A stretch of 64,000 nucleotides of DNA. It comes from Oscarella lobularis. Its lineage: Eukaryota; Porifera; Homoscleromorpha; Homosclerophorida; Oscarellidae. The first letter of the stretch is position 1. Every line of letters begins with the position of its first letter. The position numbers and the translations under genes were made by a program. Where the stretch lies: contig NC_089192.1 in NCBI RefSeq assembly GCF_947507565.1, positions 310,001 to 374,000 of the forward strand, given 5' to 3'. Shown in pieces: positions 50,118 through 64,000 of this stretch. Below the pieces are notes generated by a model, which was not told where the DNA came from, searched no databases, and saw only the letters and a program-made list of their open reading frames with translations.

Positions 50118-50409
50118 GGGTAGAGAAGGAGGGTGGTCTCTACTCATGCGCTCTGTGCTATCGGATGTGCTAATCTTGCGGTTTTCTAATCGTGTTTACA
50201 TTTTTCGGCAAAGTTTACACGGCGATAACGATTACGAGAGAGAAGAAATGACGCGGAAAACGAAGTCGAGTTCGATTAGCATGCGACGACGTCGAAACGT
50301 CACGGCATGCAATTATTTATCATACGCACACGAACACGGAGAAGCCTACTTAGTCCATTACTACACACGTAAGTAAGGAGACAGATGATCGAGTCACAAC
50401 GTCACCGGT

Positions 50410-51555
50410 CTACATCCCAAGCAATCCTCCCGATACGAGAGACGGAGAATTAGGGAGAAACGACGGCGGCGGCGGCGGCGTGACGAACTTGTACGTCGAC
50501 TGGAAAACATCTTCGACGGCAGAATAAAAATCGTAGTCGTTCGTCGAATCGAAACGCGACGGAAGCAGATTCGAAAAATGCGGCGGCTTGTTGTCCGGGG
50601 GAGCAGTCAACGGCGACTGGGGGACGTACCATTGCGGTTTCTCGTGGGCCGTAACGGCACCACCAACTCGACGCGAAGGGGCGGTTCCTTGCGGTGACAA
50701 CGCGTGCATCGACAAGCCGCGAAACGAGCTCAACGGCTGCGAATCCGATTCGACGCTCGACGGACTTTGCACGGGCGTGTGCAGACGCGAATTCGCGCTT
50801 CCGTTGAGGAGACGAATCGCTAGGTAGGACGCAGGGCCCGATTGGGGTGCCTGAGCCTGGGGCGTTGGCTGAGGCTGCGATACCGGCGACGATGCGTGGC
50901 TCGCTGCCACTGGCGATTCGGCGAGCGACGAGAGAACCGAATCGATATTATCGAACGAGTGATCCTCGCCCGTTTCCACCGTAGATGCGATGTCGGAAAG
51001 ATCTTCGTCGACGTCGAAGTCGATTTGCGTGAGATTGAGTGCCGGTAAGGAAGGCTGCACTGCCTCGTTTCGAGTTGTCGATGATACGAGTGTGCTAGCG
51101 GGTGGTAGCGCCTCACAATCCGTCCACGCCTTCTGCGGTTGGAGTGGCGGAAGTTCAGGCTGTTGCTGCTGCTGCTGCTGCTGCGGCAGCGAGCCGGCGA
51201 CGTCGTTCGTCGATTCGACGATGGAGCGTAGATAGTCGATGTAATTGATTGCGCGCGACAGTACCTCCATGCGACTGAGACGTCCTTCTTCGTCGGGCGC
51301 TTGCGGCACGCATTTGGACAAACCGAGAAAGCCGTCGTGAATTCGCTGCGCTCGACGACGTTCGCGTGCGTTTGCCAATTGTCGCGCTTTGGATATTCGT
51401 TGAAATTTCGCTTTGGGCTTACGACGAGTTTTCTTTCCGGCGCCGCCGCCGCCGCCGCCGCCGCTGCTGGTCTCCTGCAGCGGACTGTCAGGCGACGAGA
51501 AATCGTCGTTTTCGGCGATGGGGAGAGTCGCGAAGGTTTGATCGTCGGTCGTCAT
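50410..51555 (-). CDS. Class A bHLH transcription factor
   Basis: One uninterrupted frame of 381 codons. After an acidic start and a poly-Gly run, the basic region and HLH lie at about residues 55-115: RQLANARERRRAQRIHDGF, loop with PQAPDEEGRLSR, helix 2 MEVLSRAINYIDYLRSIV. The RERRR with nearby Ala/Asn and the RLS-L-AI-YI pattern is that of tissue-specific class A factors; among those I recall it is nearest to the PTF1/FERD3L and HAND/Twist groups, but I do not assign one. The rest is low complexity: poly-Gln (about residues 128-137), and Ser/Pro-rich stretches that could be activation domains. Such factors dimerise with an E-protein on E-boxes and specify cell types. No other conserved domain is seen. 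Confidence 0.85.
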   Translation of the reverse strand: MTTDDQTFATLPIAENDDFSSPDSPLQETSSGGGGGGGAGKKTRRKPKAKFQRISKARQLANARERRRAQRIHDGFLGLSKCVPQAPDEEGRLSRMEVLSRAINYIDYLRSIVESTNDVAGSLPQQQQQQQQPELPPLQPQKAWTDCEALPPASTLVSSTTRNEAVQPSLPALNLTQIDFDVDEDLSDIASTVETGEDHSFDNIDSVLSSLAESPVAASHASSPVSQPQPTPQAQAPQSGPASYLAIRLLNGSANSRLHTPVQSPSSVESDSQPLSSFRGLSMHALSPQGTAPSRRVGGAVTAHEKPQWYVPQSPLTAPPDNKPPHFSNLLPSRFDSTNDYDFYSAVEDVFQSTYKFVTPPPPPSFLPNSPSLVSGGLLGM

Positions 51556-52267
51556 CGTTGGCTTCGTCGTTCTTCACTGTTAGTGGAGCAACTCCGAATT
51601 CGACTTTTTCAACTTGATGGTTGAAGAGAAACTGAGTGAACACGCGTTCAAACAATGCTGTTATCCTCCTGGGAACACGCCTCCGCGGTGGCGGGGGAGG
51701 CGGAGTCTCACGGTCTTCTCGAATTAACACGTTATTCGTCGATCTTCATTACGCCGCAAAACGATCGTTACAGTGCTGCATAACGAATTTTTCCATGCAA
51801 CCAATCGATGAGTACAACGTCAGCGTGCAAGACGCACCAGTGGGGAGAATTCGAATCACGTACGTGGATCGACGCAGGTCAGTATGGCCTGACGTCACGG
51901 AGACGTCTTCATAGGCCACACGCCTCGAAATGAAGCCGACGGCCCCGCTATTTATTTTATTCCGTTGACGCCCATCATTATAACCTCATCGGAGCGCATC
52001 GCGACTTTTGAGAGCGCTCGGGCAGCATTTTTCGTCGATCAGATCCGCGGCGCGGCGGCCCGCCCGCAGGAGGGGTTGGCAACACGAGCCGCAATATAAT
52101 TTGAAAGTTGCGGTTTTCCTTAGCTTCCTAGGCACGAGACCAGTGTTTTTGCGGTTACGAATCAGATTAGGAACCGCTAATCGAGTCATCCGAATCGCTG
52201 GCATGCGTAGTCGAGACTTCGACGTGGCGTAGAAAGGAGTGCGGACGCTCCGGCTCGTCTAGAGGCA
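51556..52267. other. Divergent upstream region of bHLH gene and COPA
   Basis: 712 bp between the two ATGs. It contains GC-rich stretches near 51680 and 52050. A 72-codon minus-strand frame (51986-52204) with a CGSCC motif and many basic residues is open but has no match that I know, so I do not call it. Promoters of both genes must lie here; I see no TATA box. Confidence 0.4.
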
Positions 52268-58985
<6,718 letters not shown>

Positions 58986-60049
58986 GCGATGGAAAGAAAA
59001 AGCGGATTATGCAAAGCGGTTTGATTTGAATGTAAACTTTTCTAAAATTGCTTATGTTAATCCGCTATATACTTAGAGCTGCATTGCGTCATAGGTCAGT
59101 GTGCATGCGCAAAGGAATGCTGACGGAGCTTTTCCTTGTCGTTGCGTTCTGAGTCGAAGATCGTCTTTTCGTTCTCTTCCGAAGGTCACAAAGAGCTCCA
59201 ATTGAGGTAATAAGTAGCAAAGAAAAAGACTGAACGTTAGGAAGTCGTTTTTTTTCGTTTTCTTTCTATCCAGGTCGCCGGACGATTTCTTTCTCGTTTC
59301 GTTGGAGAAACGGGCGCGACGATGCTTCTACTAACAGCGAAGGTTAGTTCGAAGCCGGGCAGGAGCTCTCGCGATTGCCACGCGGGTGGGGGCCCCTCAC
59401 GATCCGATTCTTCTTCGTCTATACCGCTTCGCCGTTGTCTCTAAGCATGCCGTGCGAGTTCTAGTCGTCGTGCAGGGGGTCCCTCCAACGCACGTTTCTC
59501 CCTCGACTGCAGCCTCTCGTTTTCCAACCGCACGAAAAAAAACCAGGGATACGAAAAACTAACTGTAACTGTAACACGTAGGCTTCGTCAAGCCATTTAG
59601 TCATAGGTTTTTTTCGTGAGCTGGTTCTTTTTAGCGTTTCTACCAGCCGACGTGAAGAGGACGAAGAAGAAGAAGAAGAGAACGTTTTCGCGTGTTTTTT
59701 AGTGCATGAATTTTTTACTGCATGAAAGTAGCAGTAGGAGCCTTTGATCTCCAGGGTATGGAGACAAAGGCAGCGCGCTCTAGCTGAGGACTTGCATGCA
59801 CGCGCAGTCTGTAAGCTAGCGCGTTGAGCACGTTGCATGTCGCGCGGAAGTTTTGTACCAAAAAGTAGGGAAAGTAATGTTCAATTTTATTTAATAAATA
59901 TCCCGGATGTAAAACAAAAATTTAAAAGTCCTTCCGGTCTCCCCCTTCCTCCTCCTCCTTCTTTCTTCGTTGTCCCTGGGCCGCCGCTCCTGCGCTGCCA
60001 CTTGACCCCCTTAGGAGGCCAAGCGGTGAGACTGAGACTGCAGTCCCCA

Positions 60050-60280
60050 CAGTGAACTTTAACCCAAGTCCACAAGGGGTAGGCACATTATCCTCCAGCC
60101 TCCAAGGAGCGAGACTTTAACCCAAGTCCCCAGGGGAGAGCGCATTAACCTCCAGCCCACAAGGAGGGAGACTTTGCCCAAGTCACCAGGGTGAACTTTA
60201 ACCCAAGTCCACAGGGGAGAAGCTGATTATCCTCCAGCCCACAAGGAGGGAGACTTTAACCCAAGTCCCCAAGGTGATGG
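60050..60280. repeat. Minisatellite of about 57 bp with 139 bp higher-order period
   Basis: The phrase ACTTTAACCCAAGTCC recurs at about 60056, 60113, 60195 and 60252, and a degenerate ACTTTGCCCAAGTC copy at about 60171. It alternates with TTATCCTCCAGCCCACAAGGAG or its variants. Copies 1-2 and 4-5 repeat each other at a 139 bp spacing. Confidence 0.85.
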
Positions 60281-60479
60281 CTTCGTCTACATCTTCTTCT
60301 TTCTGCATCTAATATCGTCGGATTGATCGATCCGTTGGGGGAGAGGAGAGAACTAAAATTCAAATTGAAACCAGTGCACTCAAATCTACTGTCTTATTTA
60401 CCTTGAATGACTTGAGGAACGCCGTGGAGGAGGAGGGAATCAATCCATGTATTGACATTGACATCTACAAAAAATACCA

Positions 60480-61075
60480 ATTTCAGCCAAAATTTGAGGT
60501 GTGAGGTTCATTTGGTATCGCGAGATCAAACAGGCAACCAATCCCCATTGTTATATAAAGAAATCTTAGAAATTGAAGAGGTCACCAAAATGAGCAAAAA
60601 CCATGGACTATAGCTCACGGTTGCCTAAAAACCTCAACTCACGGATTTCCAAATAAACGCGCTACATCTACTCTATTTTATGAGTAGAACAACCCCACGA
60701 GGTCAAATAGTTCGTGCGGGTCAAATTTCACACCAAAAAAGACCCACTTCCGGTATGTGTTAATATTAGTCACGCCCTCCGAAATAGCAAAAATTCAAGC
60801 CTTAGAGCAAATTTGAGACCGCGGAGTCAACTAAGCACCAAAGCCCCATCGTTTGACGTAGAAAGATTAGAATTCTGGGAGATAGGGATTTTGACCAAAA
60901 ACCGTGTGCTATAGTTCAGGGATGCCTAAAAACCTGACCTCACGGATTTTCAAATTAACGCACTAGATCTATTGTATTTTGTTACTGTAGCAGTTCTAAG
61001 GGGTCATACAGTTGGTGCGAGTCAAATTTCAGCCCCAAAATGTCTACTTCCGGTATGCGTTAATACTAAACCCAT
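60480..61075. repeat. Two diverged tandem copies of a 300 bp element
   Basis: The second copy is displaced by 300 bp. Shared landmarks: GCCTAAAAACCT near 60624 and 60924, CTCACGGATTT, AACGC-CTA-ATCTA, GGTCAAATTTCA/GAGTCAAATTTCA, and ACTTCCGGTATG-GTTAATA near 60745 and 61045. Identity looks like 70-80 percent. No open frame is shared. It is probably a mobile-element-derived or satellite sequence. Confidence 0.8.
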
Positions 61076-61518
61076 CAATAATTCTCGCTAAGAGATTAGG
61101 TTTTTGCGGAGGTCCTTCGTTGCCCTGCTGCAGTGTCTTTACCTTTTAGAAGTTTGAAAGTTTCAGTTCATGCGCGTGCGCTGTTGATCAATGATCCTAA
61201 GAAGGGGCCCCTATCATACGATCAAATCGAAATCGCTTAATATCTCACCTTTTAGCAATCGTTCATGTTTCGAATGGGATAAGTTCTGTTGGACGTCTAA
61301 AACTTCGCGATCTCCGAGATCGTCGTGCAAACGACTTCGCGAGAGAACAGAAGCTCGATCTGCTTTCTTGAAACACCATCCCAACCAGAATAATCGCAAA
61401 AACAGCGCCGAAAAGCGGAGAACTCGACGAGAAAAATTCTAGCCTAACGTCATTTATCTTACGTCATTTAGCTTACGTCAGACAACGCGCTCTACCTGAT
61501 GCCTTGTTTTCCCAAACG

Positions 61519-64000
61519 ATGGCCGAAATCAACGACTCGACGATCGACAAGGAGGCGGACAGCGACGACGCGACAATATGGACTCGCTTCAAACTTTGGA
61601 TATGCTGGTCGTGCACGCATTTGTGGGGCGTTTGGTTTCTCCTCATCGTCTTTCTCCTCTGGGCTCTTCGATCGCCACTGAAACTTCGAGAAAACATAAG
61701 CTACTGTACCCAAATCACTCTTTCTAATCCGCTGACCGATTTAAGTCTTCTCCAGCGGCGGTGGTATTCAGCAATCTTTCGCCAAAGTTCTACGTGGCAC
61801 TAACCGGAACTTCGTCTCTAATATCCGGTCTAATTCTCGTAATGGCTTTCCTAGACTAAAAGCTAAAGTAGAAAGACTATCATTATTAATTAATATACCC
61901 AGATTTTTGAATGGGTCTACTATCGACGCTATGGTCAATCGTTCATTGAGTCGGTCTCCCTTCGATATTTGTCCTCGCTCTTGGGAGCCAGTGAACCGGC
62001 TTCCACCTCTCCAGGTGAGAGAAGCAAAGATAGAGGATCCCTTGCACGCTTTTCTGACGTCTCAAAACTGATTAGAATGTAAAGTGTGGAAGAATCCGCT
62101 GAGTCTCTTTCGAGGGGCCGAGTATCAGAGGTGATTTGCGTTTCGCGCGAGAGTCGTTTTTCCGCTCTTGCAGCAATGCCTCGCAGATATCGACTAGCAA
62201 CTGGGATCGATTACCTCACGACTTTTGACTCCAATATGACTCTACAAGAGAATCAAGTCAGACTATGATTACATATACCAATAGAGCAATGTAACGTATC
62301 TAATAACTATACGTAGTCTCATTTTACGCGTGACTCAGACGAAAGAAGTTCCAATGAAGTCGAATCGCGTACATGAAGTCGTACATGCTTAGAGGAAAAG
62401 AGAGACCCGTCCCCTTTTTGCAGTGATGTATCGCGCGTGGCAAGAAACAAATCCAAAGAATCGGCTTAATATGGCTCAAAAAGCGCTCACCATTGATCCC
62501 AAGTAATAAACGAATACATGTGCCACTGGTTTCTAATAGCAATGTTTGTCTTTAGTTGCCCATCTGCATTGGTTTTACTGGCTGAAGAAAAAGCAGAGAC
62601 TATTGTCGAGGTAGCTCTGTGCTTTTTCTCTCCCTTCATTACCCCGTGCATTTTCTACTTAGATTGAACGATACCTGAAAGTCGCTCTGAAGTCGGCCGA
62701 AGAGCAGCAGCGCAAAACGCATTTTTCGCGCGACGGACACAGAGACGCGACGTCGACGTCCGACCCCATGCAAAGTGAGACAACTCGACTCCAAACGCTA
62801 GACTCCACGTGACTCCTTTCTACTTTAGAAAGAGAAACGAATCTCTGCGTGTACATTCGACGACGTCTGGCCATGTGCTATAGAAAACAAGGACGAAACA
62901 AGGAGGCAGTAAAGATGATGAAAGACGTGAGGCTGGAAAATTCTGAGGGGGGGAAAAAATTTCCCGCAATTCGTTTTCTTAGCTTCAGAAAGAATTTCCG
63001 ACCATGAACGTTTTGAATATCCACGAAAACTTAATCGAGGCTCTTCTAGAGATGCACGCTTACGCAGAAGTTCAGGTAAAATAGATCAATATAACCTGTA
63101 CCATAACTGACTGTCCCTTCAGCAAGTTCTAGCGAAATACGACGGTGAGGAATTTGCCAACTCGCTACGCATTGGTTACACATCGTCTTCCCCAGATATC
63201 AGTCTCCCCAAATCCGCGACTATCTGTTACACAGCTGCACTCATGAAAGCTCGTACAGTAGCTGATAAGTAATCAATTAATAACGGGGGGTTCCAATATA
63301 TTCTGACGTCTTGTATGCGATCTAGATTTAGTCCTGACATTGCTACGCGCCGCGGGCTCAGCGCAGCTGAGTTAGCAGCAGTCGATGTCATACATAGGGC
63401 CGTCGAGTTCAATCCCCACGTCCCTAAGGTACGAGACGGAATCGAATAATTGATTCCATCCCTATTCCCTCCCTCCCAGTATCTCCTGGAGCTAAAGAGC
63501 ATTGTTCTGCCGCCGGAGCACATCCTCAAGCGAGGAGACAGCGAGGCGGTGGCATACGCGTTCTATCACTTGCGTCACTGGAAAGAAGTCGACGGGGCAC
63601 TCCAGCTGCTCTACTTCACGTGGGAAGGAGGTACGTACGAGGTTTATATGAGCAGCTATGTGCATGTGTGTGCGCGTAGCGTTTAACTTGGTACCTTATC
63701 CGCTGGAAAAGGGCCACTACTTCCATCCGTACCCGTCATGCACAGAGGCAGTTGATAAGGAGCTTCTTCCGGGTATGATTGACTTTTCTCTTGAATGGTT
63801 TCTCGTTGATTCTTTTCCCCGCCTGTTTTTAGCCCATCATAAGGTGTCCGTCTATCCGAAAAAAGAACTACCGTTTTTCATTCTTTTCACCGGATTCCTG
63901 TGCACTTTTACGGCCGCTTTGGCGCTGACGACTCACCAGTATCCCGAACTCATGGCACGAGTCGCTCGAGTGGTGAGAGAACTCCTATCCTTTTCTAAAA
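61519..64000 (+). CDS. ST7: ST7 (suppressor of tumorigenicity 7), 3' end cut by window
   Basis: A conserved multi-pass membrane protein with tetratricopeptide-like helices; its molecular role is poorly known. ATG at 61519 ([12 protein letters not shown]). A first membrane segment is [15 protein letters not shown], and after an intron come [20 protein letters not shown] and [16 protein letters not shown]. Then [19 protein letters not shown] (about 62077-62120), [20 protein letters not shown] (about 62480-62590), [16 protein letters not shown] (about 63005-63055), [18 protein letters not shown] (about 63215-63265) and [22 protein letters not shown] (about 63510-63575). The last visible exon has [21 protein letters not shown]. 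The final 25-30 residues and stop are beyond the window. Block order matches vertebrate ST7 closely. Confidence 0.93.

Larger units (their letters stand above)
58986..61518. other. 2.5 kb gap between COPA and ST7, repeat-bearing
   Basis: The longest gene-free stretch here. It holds a minisatellite (60050-60290), two copies of a 300 bp element (60480-61075), and an exon-like segment (about 59274-59339, after TTTCTATCCAG and before GTTAGTTCG) with no recognisable partner. The last 300 bp should contain the ST7 promoter. No protein or RNA gene is recognised. Confidence 0.5.

Noticed and set aside
51986-52204. Small basic minus-strand ORF with CGSCC, between bHLH and COPA
   Set aside because: No family match known to me and no splice or expression evidence. 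Left as a possibility only in the intergenic entry.

Overview
The window is nuclear DNA of an animal with a very compact genome. I count 22 protein-coding genes in 64 kb, on both strands, often 60-350 bp apart. Nearly all introns are GT-AG and many are only about 45-90 bp. The gene set is animal (HEY, E2F, a TRAF protein, Polycomb-type CBX, ST7, SMCHD1, a SMAD-type MH2 domain). Short introns, divergence from vertebrate orthologues and the mix of domains suggest an early-branching metazoan, most plausibly a sponge with a compact genome such as a homoscleromorph. That taxonomic guess is inference. I see no prokaryotic operon, tRNA, rRNA or CRISPR array.

Layout, part 1 (0-21 kb): the 3' end of a mitochondrial-type methionyl-tRNA synthetase (+), PDIA6 (-), a complete SMCHD1 (-, 9 kb), a head-to-head gene joining a TRIM-like coiled coil to a SKI-type SMAD4-binding domain (+), a BFR1-like mRNP protein with a long acidic tail (-), and INTS9 (-).

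Part 2 (21-41 kb): an intronless TRAF (+), MRPS28 (+), HEY (+), EIF2B4 (-) head-to-head with E2F (+), STT3A (-) head-to-head with ACOX1 (+), NUP42 (+), RAD21 (+), a Polycomb-class CBX (+) and MRPL30 (-).

Part 3 (41-64 kb): a class III-like myosin whose tail ends in an MH2 domain (+), AIFM3 (-), a single-exon class A bHLH factor (-), COPA (+), a 2.5 kb repeat-bearing gap, and the 5' two thirds of ST7 (+, cut by the window end).

The genes are not one pathway. Themes are secretory-pathway housekeeping (PDIA6, STT3A, COPA), mitochondrial translation (MARS2, MRPS28, MRPL30), chromatin (SMCHD1, RAD21, CBX) and transcription or signalling (HEY, E2F, bHLH, TRAF, the SKI-like gene, myosin-MH2). The most unusual items are the two TGF-beta-type domains in unexpected architectures: the myosin-MH2 fusion and the coiled-coil/SKI-like protein. 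Next is one 48-49 bp satellite family that forms two intronic arrays 18 kb apart, both in the same orientation relative to their host transcripts.
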